In this document: one piece after another, positions 51,910-61,178 of the stretch
Layout: every line of letters begins with the position of its first letter
How positions within the stretch are numbered: position 1 is the stretch's first letter
DNA from: an uncultured Flammeovirgaceae bacterium
GTDB taxonomy: Bacteria; Bacteroidota; Bacteroidia; Cytophagales; Cyclobacteriaceae
Assembly (NCBI GenBank): GCA_913045135.1
Contig: CAJWQD010000001.1
Coordinates: 1 to 64,000, forward strand
Direction: 5' to 3'
DNA length: 64,000 nt
Notes under the pieces: generated by a model
Database searches by the model: none
What the model saw: the letters and a program-made list of their open reading frames with translations, nothing else
Told to the model about the DNA's origin: nothing
Program-made: the position numbers and the translations under genes

Positions 51910-52887
51910 ATGAAAGATCCATACCACCTCAAATCATCTAATTTCTTTTGTGTATTGTGCTTAATGTTACTGATGGGCTCATGTCAAAGTCCTGAAGAAC
52001 TAGACGAAGTTACACTCAAACTCAGTAATCAAAACATATTATATGTAAACTTGAGTCTTGGATTTATTATGCTAGGTGTAGCTTTAAAACTACACATTAA
52101 AGATTTTATTCTTGTCTTTTCATCTCCTAAATCTGTTTTCATAGGATTTATTTCCCAATTCTTAGCCCTTCCTTTTTTTACTTTTATATTGGTATTAATT
52201 TTTAACCCTATGCCCAGTGTCGCCCTTGGTATGATGCTGGTTGCCGCATGCCCTGGAGGTAATATCTCCAATTTTATGTCGTCTCTCGCCAATGGTAATG
52301 CAGCCCTATCTGTATGCATGACAGCTGTTGCAAGTGTTTGTGCCGTATTTATGACACCTTTCAATATTTCTTTCTGGGGAAGTCTCTATCCCCCAACTGC
52401 TGAAATTCTAAATGCCGTAAATTTAGACTTTTGGGAATTATTGAGGATTATAGGCATCATTTTACTGATTCCCTTGATTATAGGTTTAGCAATAAGGGCT
52501 TTTAAACCAAAAATAGCGGATTTTCTTCACCCCTTCATGCATTATGGCTCTATATTGATTTTTGCTGCTATAGTCATACTTGCTTTCCGTGCAAATATGG
52601 ATTTGTTTTTAAATTATGTTCACTTGATCGTTTTCATTGTTTTTGCTCATAATGCAGTAGGTATCGTCACAGGATTAGGATTAGCACGACTTTTCAGGCT
52701 ACCCAAACCAGATCAAAAAACTTTAGCTATTGAAACTGGAATTCAAAATTCAGGATTAGGGTTAGGCCTCATTTTTGCTTTTTTCGATGGCTTAGGAGGT
52801 ATGGCAATAGTAGCTGGTTGGTGGGGTATTTGGCACATCATATCTGGATTAAGTCTTGCTTATTTTTTTAAAAATAGAAGCCTTTAA
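51910..52887 (+). CDS. Bile acid:sodium symporter family (BASS) transporter with a lipobox-like N-terminus
   Basis: A 325-residue BASS-family Na+-coupled transporter for organic acids, with about 9-10 spans. Family signatures are visible: LVAACPGGNISNFMSSLANG, NAALSVCMTAVAS, and the C-terminal ETGIQNSGLGLGLIFAFFDG. Ahead of the first transporter helix is an unusual segment, FFCVLCLMLLMGSCQSPEEL, which looks like a lipoprotein signal with LMGSC lipobox. It could be a true leader, giving a lipidated N-terminus facing the periplasm, or an extra helix. The start at 51910 is the only reasonable ATG that includes it. Confidence 0.88.
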   Translation: MKDPYHLKSSNFFCVLCLMLLMGSCQSPEELDEVTLKLSNQNILYVNLSLGFIMLGVALKLHIKDFILVFSSPKSVFIGFISQFLALPFFTFILVLIFNPMPSVALGMMLVAACPGGNISNFMSSLANGNAALSVCMTAVASVCAVFMTPFNISFWGSLYPPTAEILNAVNLDFWELLRIIGIILLIPLIIGLAIRAFKPKIADFLHPFMHYGSILIFAAIVILAFRANMDLFLNYVHLIVFIVFAHNAVGIVTGLGLARLFRLPKPDQKTLAIETGIQNSGLGLGLIFAFFDGLGGMAIVAGWWGIWHIISGLSLAYFFKNRSL

Positions 52888-52941
52888 AATCTTTTAACAT
52901 TATCAATAACCATAAAATCATACTATCACCTACCTCCAAAC

Positions 52942-53787
52942 ATGAAAAAATACATTTATACACTTATAGTTAGTGTTCTACCACAATTTTCAACTTTTTC
53001 TCAACCCTACACTGAACTGGGTACTCTTAAGTTGCAGAAATATTCATCAGATAAAAACGAGACTAATGAATATTCCGCGGCTGTTTTTATACCCATGGTA
53101 ACAAAAAAAAATAATTATTTAATTTTGGGAGCTGGATACAACAAACTTTCACTCAAAAATTCATTAAATAAGCCACTAATTAGTAATTTAGGAGCTTTAT
53201 CTATTCAGCTTGGTGGACTCATTAATCTAAATAATGATTGGAGCTTGACTGGGATGATGATCCAAAAAATTAGTTCTGATTTTGAAGATTTATCTAAAAA
53301 AGATTATCAAATAGGTGCAATAGGCTTTTTAACCAAAAAATTAAACAAACATGTAAAGTACAAGCTGGGATTATTCTATAATCAGGAGTTCTGGGGTCCT
53401 CAGATATTTCCAATTTTGGGTTTTGATTTCATACTCTCTGACAAACTGCGCTTTTTTGGATTACTCCCTCGAATAATGACCCTTGAATATCAAATTTCAA
53501 AATCAGGCTACCTAGGCTTTAAGTTTAATATGAAGAGAACCTCCTACAGATTGGCGCAACAATATACACACGGATATGTTCAGGAATTTAAGATTGAAAC
53601 TCAAGGTTACATCGATTATTACCTCAGTGATGTGTTGACTCTTTTTGGTACTTTTGGTTATGCTCCCATTCGTACATATAAGATTTTTGAAACATCGGAT
53701 ATATTATCCGAAGATTATTTAGCCGAATTTGATAATCAAATTATGGCTCAAGTAGGTTTGGCCATTCGTATCCGATCTGACAATTAA
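52942..53787 (+). CDS. Outer-membrane beta-barrel protein (DUF6268-like)
   Basis: A 281-residue exported protein with signal KKYIYTLIVSVLPQFSTFSQ and many alternating strands ending in an aromatic or charged terminal strand (QVGLAIRIRSDN). Strand pairs such as NYLILGAGYNKLSLK and KYKLGLFYNQEFWG suggest an integral barrel. It resembles the uncharacterised Bacteroidota family DUF6268, from memory of the pattern rather than an alignment. No function is known. The next gene, a PlsC-like acyltransferase, follows on the same strand after 58 bases. Confidence 0.7.
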   Translation: MKKYIYTLIVSVLPQFSTFSQPYTELGTLKLQKYSSDKNETNEYSAAVFIPMVTKKNNYLILGAGYNKLSLKNSLNKPLISNLGALSIQLGGLINLNNDWSLTGMMIQKISSDFEDLSKKDYQIGAIGFLTKKLNKHVKYKLGLFYNQEFWGPQIFPILGFDFILSDKLRFFGLLPRIMTLEYQISKSGYLGFKFNMKRTSYRLAQQYTHGYVQEFKIETQGYIDYYLSDVLTLFGTFGYAPIRTYKIFETSDILSEDYLAEFDNQIMAQVGLAIRIRSDN

Positions 53788-53845
53788 TTTAAAGGTCAAA
53801 TTTTCAAACTTAATAATCCTTTTTAACCATACTAATGACTCCAAA

Positions 53846-55177
53846 ATGTCAATTATGATTTATAACCTGATTAAATATTTATTGAAAGTCACCATTTATT
53901 CTTATTTCAGAAGAGTATCAATCGTCGGTCAAGAATATATCCCGACCGAAGGACCTGTTATTTTTGTAGCTAATCATCCAAGTGCTTTGATAGATCCATT
54001 AGTTATAATTACCGGAATAAAAAGGAAAATACACCCCATAGCCGCAGCCGAATTTTTTGGTGGTAAGCTGAAAACCTGGATACTTAAAAATAAGTTTCAT
54101 ATGATACCTGTCTACCGACCAGGCCAATCTAAAGACTCATCAAAAACAAGCAATAACGATATGTTTACCCATTGTCATCAACTATTGCTTAATCAAGGGG
54201 CCTTATTGATTTTTCCCGAGGGTACAAGCGAAACAGATAAAGGTGTTCGAAACTTAAAAACAGGAGCTGCCAGAATCGCTCTTGAGGCTGAACGTTTGTG
54301 CAAAAACAAAATTAAAGTTCAAATTATTCCCATTGGTTTAAATTACAGTAATTCGCATCAATTTAGAAGTGATCTTTTTGTAAAAGTCGGTCCCCCCATC
54401 TTATCCAAGAATATAAATTCGGATACAAATAATGAAGTAAATGATTTGACAGATTTAATTAAAATAGGACTGATCGATACGCTACTCCACACCGGATCAA
54501 AAGAACTAAATAAACTCACCAATTCTATAGAAAATTTCTATCAAAATTACTTGGAAGAATCAATGGAAATAAAGAAAGATGATGCTTTCAGTCATTTCAA
54601 AATTCAAAAGAAAATAATCGAAGCCACCTTGTACAGTTTGACTAATCACAAAGAAAAAGCAGTCAAAATCTCTAATCGTATCAAAAGGCATTTAGACAGA
54701 AACAAATCTGAGGGAATTTATTTAAATGATGCATTTAAAAAATTATCTTTTAAAGAGATTCTGGAACTCATCTTTGGACTACCATTTTATCTTTTAGGCT
54801 TTATTCTTAATTTTTTACCATTTTTTTTAGTCAAAAAAATCTTTCAAAGTATTGAAATTAAAAAAGCATTTAGGGGTTCTTCGGCTATGATGATTGGATT
54901 GTTAATTTTCCTATTTTGGTACGTTTCAGTGGGTATAATGTCCACCCTCATCACAAAAATATCAATAATAGGAATTATTATTTTTGTAGTTGGATATCTT
55001 TCAGGTTTATATGCAATTTCATGGTCAAAATTATTTTTCATTTTCTCTCAAAAATTAAGAGTATACAGAGTGAAAAAAATAAAAAGTAAAGCATATCATG
55101 AGATGCGAACTGAACAAAAAAAACTGCTTAAGGCACTTAACGAATTTCGTATTGTTTTTGATTCAAAAATGAATTAA
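53846..55177 (+). CDS. PlsC-type lysophospholipid/glycerol acyltransferase with C-terminal membrane helices
   Basis: A 443-residue inner-membrane acyltransferase. Motif I is NHPSALID (His44, Asp50), with the acceptor motifs further on as FPEGTSETD and VQIIPIGLNY; these are the HX4D and EGT blocks of the 1-acylglycerol-3-phosphate acyltransferase family. PlsC itself is about 240 residues. Here an extra C-terminal half has a helical region and at least three spans (LPFYLLGFILNFLPFFLVKK; MMIGLLIFLFWYVSVGIMST; ISIIGIIIFVVGYLSGLYAI). This long form is probably involved in phospholipid or lipid A-type acylation rather than being the housekeeping PlsC. The acceptor is unknown. Confidence 0.85.
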   Translation: MSIMIYNLIKYLLKVTIYSYFRRVSIVGQEYIPTEGPVIFVANHPSALIDPLVIITGIKRKIHPIAAAEFFGGKLKTWILKNKFHMIPVYRPGQSKDSSKTSNNDMFTHCHQLLLNQGALLIFPEGTSETDKGVRNLKTGAARIALEAERLCKNKIKVQIIPIGLNYSNSHQFRSDLFVKVGPPILSKNINSDTNNEVNDLTDLIKIGLIDTLLHTGSKELNKLTNSIENFYQNYLEESMEIKKDDAFSHFKIQKKIIEATLYSLTNHKEKAVKISNRIKRHLDRNKSEGIYLNDAFKKLSFKEILELIFGLPFYLLGFILNFLPFFLVKKIFQSIEIKKAFRGSSAMMIGLLIFLFWYVSVGIMSTLITKISIIGIIIFVVGYLSGLYAISWSKLFFIFSQKLRVYRVKKIKSKAYHEMRTEQKKLLKALNEFRIVFDSKMN

Positions 55178-55345
55178 TTCAAATAAATTTTTAGCAATAA
55201 AAGTTATACCAGATCAAGTCACAACTCCTTAAATGGAAAATAATAAAACAACTGCAACTTGATTAAGGATACATATTATTAACTCGCTCTTGCGAATTAA
55301 AATCTGTTTCTAGGTAAAAGAAAAATATTCATAAGCCGATTTAAC

Positions 55346-56698
55346 TTATCTTTTTAATGTTCCCTTGTTGTTTACTTTCAAATAACTAATAAGCGTCCTA
55401 CTATTACCGAAATCAATAGTAGCTGCTATGGCAATTGAACCATCTGGAAGGGTCAAAATAGCTTTTCCGATATCATTGCCAGTCGTCAAACCAAAATGAT
55501 TTTGATAAAATAAATATTCATCAGTAACCTTTCCAAATTGATTGGTACGTTTAAATAAAACTTGATCATTGTAAGTCTCTTTGGAGATAGAATCTTGATA
55601 ATTATAAAAAACACCAGTAATTATCAAATCATTTTGAGCACCGATTGTAACATCCATTCCTCCAGAATTGAGATCTAAAATTGAACTGCTTAAAAGTTCT
55701 TTGAACACTAAAGACCCTGCTTTTCTAATACGAAAAAGAAATGGGAAGCTTCTTGGATCTACAGAGTTATTGCTGGTACTTGTACCAACTATAATCACAT
55801 CCTCTGTTTCAGTATAAATAAAGTCACCTATATTATCATTAAAATCAGCGTCTCCTTGAAATTCAAATCCATATACATTATCAATACTGGAAGAACTTCC
55901 TATATCAGTAAAAATCGCAAAAGTTGCGTTTACGCCGGCTTCTCCCTGATTTCCAGATTTTCCCGTAATACCGATTACGCCAAGATTTCTGTCTGATAAT
56001 TCAAATACGCCAATGGCAAAATCATCCACGTCATCGTATCCAAATGTTTTGCTCCAAAAAACAGTATCATTTTCAATAGATCTCTTAGTCAGATATCGTT
56101 GCTTTTCAGGCCTGATAGCATTGTCTCCCTCTTCTTTTTTATTTGTACCACCTACAATAACAATGTTTCCATCTCTAGATTTTATAATATCACCCACTTC
56201 CCAATAATAATCTACATCACTGATAACCTGTTTACCGACAATATTATAGTTATTATCTAGTTCACACCAAAAAATTTTTGATCCTAACCCGTTTACGTTG
56301 TCGTCTTTTGTTGTGAAATTAGCACAAAGCAAATAACCGTCATCTATAGTTTTGATTCTAACCGCTTCATCATCAGTAATTCCAAAAGCATACAAGTTAT
56401 CATCTGAAAACAAAGATTGAACATCAAAGATCTTTTTTTTAATCAAATTACCAACTGTATCGATTTCAAGGATCACAATATCTTTAGAGGCTCCAGATGC
56501 TGAGCTTTCTTCATTACCTAAAATAACTAAATTACCCTCATTTGAAATGATCATGTCAACGACCTCATTAGAACCTGAAATTCCATAATATTTAATAAAA
56601 GTATCTATGGGCCTTGGTCCATAATCTGATTCGACAACACAACCATATGCCATTAAGACAAGTGTCAATAAAATAATAATCGAATACTTTCCTATCAT
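55346..56698 (-). CDS. Lipoprotein with a beta-propeller-like repeat structure, last gene of the TIR/STAND operon
   Basis: A 450-residue lipoprotein (LLTLVLMAYGC, lipidated at Cys). The mature part has recurring blades with a shared rhythm: DMIISNEGNLVILGNEES, KTIDDGYLLCANFT, DIIKSRDGNIVIVGGTN, TLPDGSIAIAATI. This is typical of propellers in secreted Bacteroidota proteins. I know no specific family. The start overlaps the stop of the upstream barrel gene by 4 bases (ATGA), so it belongs to the same operon and is translated coupled to it. Probable place is the periplasmic or outer face of a membrane. Confidence 0.8.
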   Translation of the reverse strand: MIGKYSIIILLTLVLMAYGCVVESDYGPRPIDTFIKYYGISGSNEVVDMIISNEGNLVILGNEESSASGASKDIVILEIDTVGNLIKKKIFDVQSLFSDDNLYAFGITDDEAVRIKTIDDGYLLCANFTTKDDNVNGLGSKIFWCELDNNYNIVGKQVISDVDYYWEVGDIIKSRDGNIVIVGGTNKKEEGDNAIRPEKQRYLTKRSIENDTVFWSKTFGYDDVDDFAIGVFELSDRNLGVIGITGKSGNQGEAGVNATFAIFTDIGSSSSIDNVYGFEFQGDADFNDNIGDFIYTETEDVIIVGTSTSNNSVDPRSFPFLFRIRKAGSLVFKELLSSSILDLNSGGMDVTIGAQNDLIITGVFYNYQDSISKETYNDQVLFKRTNQFGKVTDEYLFYQNHFGLTTGNDIGKAILTLPDGSIAIAATIDFGNSRTLISYLKVNNKGTLKR

Positions 56699-57852
56699 TT
56701 AAATTCCTTAAGTTTCTGAGGATTGTAAATAGAGTATGTGTAACCAAAAGAAAAAGAAAGCATATCTAATGAAAAATCATCTTCAACAAATGCCAAGTCA
56801 TATGTAGATAGTGGATTATTACTCCATCGATTATCTGAGTTGATATAATTAAGCAATGCCTTATTAAATGTAGCTTCGAAAGTTAAAAAATGTGTTTTTA
56901 CACGCATTTTTAATCCTAAAGATGCAAAAACAGAAAAATTATTTTTAGTAATAAGACCTAAATCTTTCAAAGAAAGATCTGAATCAAATTTATATTCAGT
57001 CCCTCCAGTTCGATTACCCTCTAAATATTTCGCATCCAACAAATGATCATAACTGGCCCCTCCAGCTATATAAGGAACGAAGCTTTTAGCAAAATCATAG
57101 TTAAAATTATATCTTAGAAACAATGGAATTCTAAAAAAAGATTGCTGATGAGTAACCGTTGTCGATAAAACAGCGAACTGAGCTATCTCAGTGGTTCCAT
57201 TGGCTTGAAGAATATCTCCATATGTAATATAATTATCTACGCTGTATTGTGAATTACGAAATTCTAATCCTAAACCTACCTCCATACCCCAACCTAAATA
57301 CCGTTCTGCCATCGCATTAATAAAAAAACCAGTTCCAGAACCTCCGTTAACCGAAGCTCCCACGGGAGGTTGTCCATCACCATTATAAATTTTAGAAACT
57401 ATTCCTGTATTTCCCGTACCGAAGGTTCTGATAATATTGGGATAACTCATATTCACGCCTGTCTTTAAACCTACTCTAAAAATAGGCTGAGATCTAAATT
57501 TCCTATATAAGTCGTACAATTCAGCAGGATCGACTTTAGAATCTAGTTTATGCTCTTTATCTGCCTTAAGCAGTTTGATCATATACTCATCTGCCATAGG
57601 CTCATTATCTAAAAAAATATAAACCTTGGTAATCAGTTTGAGCGCCCTTATTTTCTCCTCGCTGGTGTATCCTCGTTCACCCAAAGATTTGTCAAATCCT
57701 CCAGTAATATTATCAACAATGTTCACCAGCCTACCTGCATTATAATCCTGTTCGGCGACCAACAACTTCTGAGTCCAAGTCTGTGCAGATACAAAAAATG
57801 TCGAGAGCAATACAAAAAAAGCAGCAACTAATTTAATGTTAAAAATAACCAC
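56695..57852 (-). CDS. Exported protein with helical N-terminus and outer-membrane beta-barrel C-terminus
   Basis: 385 residues with signal KLVAAFFVLLSTFFVSAQ. Residues of about 25-130 are helical (EQDYNAGRLVNIVDNITGGF; EKIRALKLITKVYIFLDNEP), reminiscent of a tetratricopeptide-like domain. From about 135 an outer-membrane barrel follows (FRVGLKTGVNMSYPNI; GMEVGLGLEFRNSQ; FFRIPLFLRYNFNY; FVPYIAGGASYDHL), ending in a strand (MLSFSFGYTYSIYN). It lies 5 bases after the STAND/WD40 gene and overlaps the next gene by 4. Within the operon it is the outer-membrane component. Confidence 0.85.
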   Translation of the reverse strand: MVIFNIKLVAAFFVLLSTFFVSAQTWTQKLLVAEQDYNAGRLVNIVDNITGGFDKSLGERGYTSEEKIRALKLITKVYIFLDNEPMADEYMIKLLKADKEHKLDSKVDPAELYDLYRKFRSQPIFRVGLKTGVNMSYPNIIRTFGTGNTGIVSKIYNGDGQPPVGASVNGGSGTGFFINAMAERYLGWGMEVGLGLEFRNSQYSVDNYITYGDILQANGTTEIAQFAVLSTTVTHQQSFFRIPLFLRYNFNYDFAKSFVPYIAGGASYDHLLDAKYLEGNRTGGTEYKFDSDLSLKDLGLITKNNFSVFASLGLKMRVKTHFLTFEATFNKALLNYINSDNRWSNNPLSTYDLAFVEDDFSLDMLSFSFGYTYSIYNPQKLKEFK

Positions 57853-57857
57853 TAACC

Positions 57858-60800
57858 CTACTTATTTTTCGGTTTAGAGACCTCATTTGACTCTAACCTT
57901 TTTTCATTTATACTTGAACTATTAGCCTGAATTTTAGAATTTGACGCTTCATCGCTAGGCTTGATCTTACCTGCACATGTCTCTACCCAAGGAATTTCAT
58001 TCACATCTCCCACGTACTGACGCCACTCAATGTCCGACATATTTCGAGAAATATAATTACACAAATCATCAACCATCTGAGTTGGCTTGAGGGGAAATCT
58101 TCTAAGTAATCCATCTTCGGCTGCTGTTACCAAATATCCTCCATTAGGATGAAAGCTTGCATCCCATACCCAACCTTTGTGATCATAAATAATTGTTGGT
58201 AGATCATAAATATTATCTGGGTTCAAATCCCAAAATCTCACTGAATTATCGTTACTTGAAACGGCAAGTAAAAAATCATCTTTTGAAAACTCAACATCAT
58301 TCACTTGTGCCGAAAATCCCATTAGTTCTGGACCATACTGAGTATCGTTTTTTCTATCCCAAATGAATGCATAACCTCTACCATTATTTATATTGAGCCC
58401 TCCTATCGCTAAAAATTCACCATTATGACTAAACTTTATATCAAGAATAGGCTTTTGTGCCATATCTTTTCTTACAATTTTTTTAGGTGCTGCAACTCCC
58501 TCCAAATCAAATAAAATGATTTCTCCATTCATTGAGCCTGCCGCTAAATATTTCCCATCGGGAGATATGGATATAGTTTTTGTTGTAGACTCTAACTCTG
58601 CCAATAAAACAGATTCCCTATAACTATTTAAAAGTATTTTTTTATCTGCACCAACACTGGCAAACCCAAAGTCTCCATCAAAAAATACCAAATCATATAC
58701 AGCGCCCTGATGACCCTGGAGCTTCTTTGGCTCTTTAAAAATATCATCTAAATCAAAAAGGTCAATTTCATCTTCACTTGTCCCTAAAGCAAGCCAACGC
58801 TCATCTGGACTTATATTAACCACACGGTTAACATTAGATTGACTATAAACCTCAACATATGACCTATCATTAAAATCCCATTGTAACAAGCGGCCATCAC
58901 CACCAGCAGAATACATTTTAGAACCGTCTTTCGAAAAAGTTACACTACGCACATTTACCACCTCTCTACCGGGACCTGCTTGGGTATGTCCGTGGTATTG
59001 ATTAAATGCCGAATCCGCCTTAAAAGCAGCTGCATCTCTACCCTCCTCTGGCGTTTTCTCATATTGATCTAATTTCAGTAAGCCCTTTATTCCGTAATAA
59101 GCTCCTGAATAAATATCCCCATTATATTGCTTTTCAGGTTCTTTATAGGCAATAAAAAAGTCATAAGCCTGTTTGGCTATCACTCCTCTCAATTGATCAT
59201 CAGGAACATCTTTTGCTCTAAGTGCCATAGATTGAGCTACTGCCTGATAACGCAACTTTTCTGATGTTTTTTGAGCCTGTACAGCAAGTTTTTCCTGTAA
59301 CACTGCATTGTCTAGCTGAACAACCGCTTCAATCTTAGCAGAATCTGCCAAAGTCTTTTGAAAAACAGCATCTTTTGTAGCTATTTCCGCTTCATTTTTA
59401 GCTATTTCCGCCAATTTCTGAGCAGCTGTGGCACCATCTCGTTGAATGTTTGCTTCTCTTTCAGCTACTCTTGCTTGCTCCAAGGCTGACAAAGCTTTTG
59501 TCTCTTCTTCTTTTGCTTTTTCAGCACTAATCAATGCCTCAGAAGCACTTGCTTTGGCTTTCGCTGCATTATCTTCGGCCAAATTTGATTGAGTCACTGA
59601 ATACAGCGTTAAAAATATTCCCATCACCGCAAAAGCCCCAAAAACTAATGCAAGAATTCTACTATTCTTAACTTTCCTTTTTTGTAAAAGTGCCTTGTTT
59701 CTTTGCTCATTTTCGTATGCGCGCTCTGAAGTTTCCAAGAAAACCATGGCTCTCTCAAAAGCTTCATCGTAGCGGGTAGCCCATACAATCGTAGGTCTAT
59801 TTGAAATACGCCAATTGATAGCCAATTGTAAATCTGGCATTTGCCATAAACTTGCCTTACCCTCCTGAAATTTTCTTGATGCCTCGGAAATATTCAGGTA
59901 CATATCAGCAGATTTGCTCTCTTCTTCAAGCCATTGCTTCAATCTGTCCCAAATTCTCATCAAACTTTCGTGCGATATATCGATGATTGTTTCTGAGCTT
60001 ATTTCAACGCCATGCGGTGGCATTAAAAGAGATCTTCCCGGTTCTCTAAATCTGTTTACAACGCGGGCGACATCGTCTTCAGATACTCCTGCGATTGCTG
60101 CAAGGGTACTAAGTTTAGTTGGTCGTCTGATTCCAGTGTTTTCGGCACCTTTTTCGGTTAATGCCTTGAACATAGACTCAGCGATTTGACGTTCTCTTTT
60201 ATTTAAGAGATCAAAGGCTTCATTAGCGTGTTGTGAGAGTGCACTTTTTAAAGTTCCAATAGCATTATAATGCTCAAGATCAATGGCCTCTGTATCCTGA
60301 CGAGACGAAACCCAATAGCCCCAAGTACGCATTAAAGCATGTTGTAATATAGGTAATTGATCAGGATTATCTCCCACATCATTGAGAAGTTGCTGCGTCA
60401 ATCGAGGGGTAATTTTTCCACCACCAACAGCAATAGGACCCTCGATGACCATACGCTTTTGATCTCTAACCATTTGTGGTATTAAATAGTGAGAATCATT
60501 GATTAATTGGGTTAAATCGAGATATTTCGCACATTCTCCAATGAAGTCGGAGCGCATCGTAATTGTCACATATACGGCTAATTCAGGACTCTCTACTGCT
60601 TCAATTAGCAAATTAATAAAAGCAGCGGACTCGTTTTCGTTTGAATTTTTAGACTCTAACCTGCTAAAACGAAAAAGCTCTTCAAATTGATCAATTACGA
60701 TCAGTGTATTAATTTTTTGATTTTTATTGATCTGTTTAATAACCTCAACCAGCCCGAGACTTGAACTACGTAATACGGTACTTACAATTGTCCGTTCAAT

Positions 60801-61178
60801 CTGCTGATCTTTTTCTGGGAGATCATGATAATCTTTTTTGTATCTAAGTATAGACTCAGCAAGGTTATCAATGGGCCCAGAACCTGGTCTACTGACCATG
60901 GTCTGCCAATTGGAGCCCGCTGCTGTCATCATGCCCCCTTGTAACGAAGGGATGAGCCCACAATACATGAAAGAAGATTTACCACTTCCTGAAGCCCCTA
61001 AAATAGCTAAAAATTTACTTTTTGATAATTTAACTAATGCATCATCACTTTGGCCCTCTCTCCCAAAAAACAAATAAGTTTCTTCAACACCAAAAGGTCT
61101 TAATCCTGGGAAAGGATTAAATATCTCAGAGATATCAGTTTCAATAATTTCTTTTTTATCTAGTGTCTTATCACTCAT
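57858..61178 (-). CDS. Membrane-spanning nSTAND1-type NTPase with coiled coil and WD40 propeller
   Basis: A 1106-residue signalling-type protein. The N-terminus NPFPGLRPFGVEETYLFFGR is the nSTAND1 entry motif. Walker A is GASGSGKSS (61-69) and Walker B LIVIDQFEELFR (159-170), with a winged-helix region in the 300-450 range (IDISHESLMRIWDRLKQW). One transmembrane span lies near 497-518 (LALVFGAFAVMGIFLTLYSV). A long Ala/Glu/Lys-rich coiled coil follows (about 520-650), then at least six WD40-like repeats (HTQAGPGREVVNVRSVTFSK; GSKMYSAGGDGRLLQWDF). Basic residues before the span predict NTPase inside and WD40 outside. The start overlaps the TIR-like gene by 4 bases. Confidence 0.9.
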   Translation of the reverse strand: MSDKTLDKKEIIETDISEIFNPFPGLRPFGVEETYLFFGREGQSDDALVKLSKSKFLAILGASGSGKSSFMYCGLIPSLQGGMMTAAGSNWQTMVSRPGSGPIDNLAESILRYKKDYHDLPEKDQQIERTIVSTVLRSSSLGLVEVIKQINKNQKINTLIVIDQFEELFRFSRLESKNSNENESAAFINLLIEAVESPELAVYVTITMRSDFIGECAKYLDLTQLINDSHYLIPQMVRDQKRMVIEGPIAVGGGKITPRLTQQLLNDVGDNPDQLPILQHALMRTWGYWVSSRQDTEAIDLEHYNAIGTLKSALSQHANEAFDLLNKRERQIAESMFKALTEKGAENTGIRRPTKLSTLAAIAGVSEDDVARVVNRFREPGRSLLMPPHGVEISSETIIDISHESLMRIWDRLKQWLEEESKSADMYLNISEASRKFQEGKASLWQMPDLQLAINWRISNRPTIVWATRYDEAFERAMVFLETSERAYENEQRNKALLQKRKVKNSRILALVFGAFAVMGIFLTLYSVTQSNLAEDNAAKAKASASEALISAEKAKEEETKALSALEQARVAEREANIQRDGATAAQKLAEIAKNEAEIATKDAVFQKTLADSAKIEAVVQLDNAVLQEKLAVQAQKTSEKLRYQAVAQSMALRAKDVPDDQLRGVIAKQAYDFFIAYKEPEKQYNGDIYSGAYYGIKGLLKLDQYEKTPEEGRDAAAFKADSAFNQYHGHTQAGPGREVVNVRSVTFSKDGSKMYSAGGDGRLLQWDFNDRSYVEVYSQSNVNRVVNISPDERWLALGTSEDEIDLFDLDDIFKEPKKLQGHQGAVYDLVFFDGDFGFASVGADKKILLNSYRESVLLAELESTTKTISISPDGKYLAAGSMNGEIILFDLEGVAAPKKIVRKDMAQKPILDIKFSHNGEFLAIGGLNINNGRGYAFIWDRKNDTQYGPELMGFSAQVNDVEFSKDDFLLAVSSNDNSVRFWDLNPDNIYDLPTIIYDHKGWVWDASFHPNGGYLVTAAEDGLLRRFPLKPTQMVDDLCNYISRNMSDIEWRQYVGDVNEIPWVETCAGKIKPSDEASNSKIQANSSSINEKRLESNEVSKPKNK

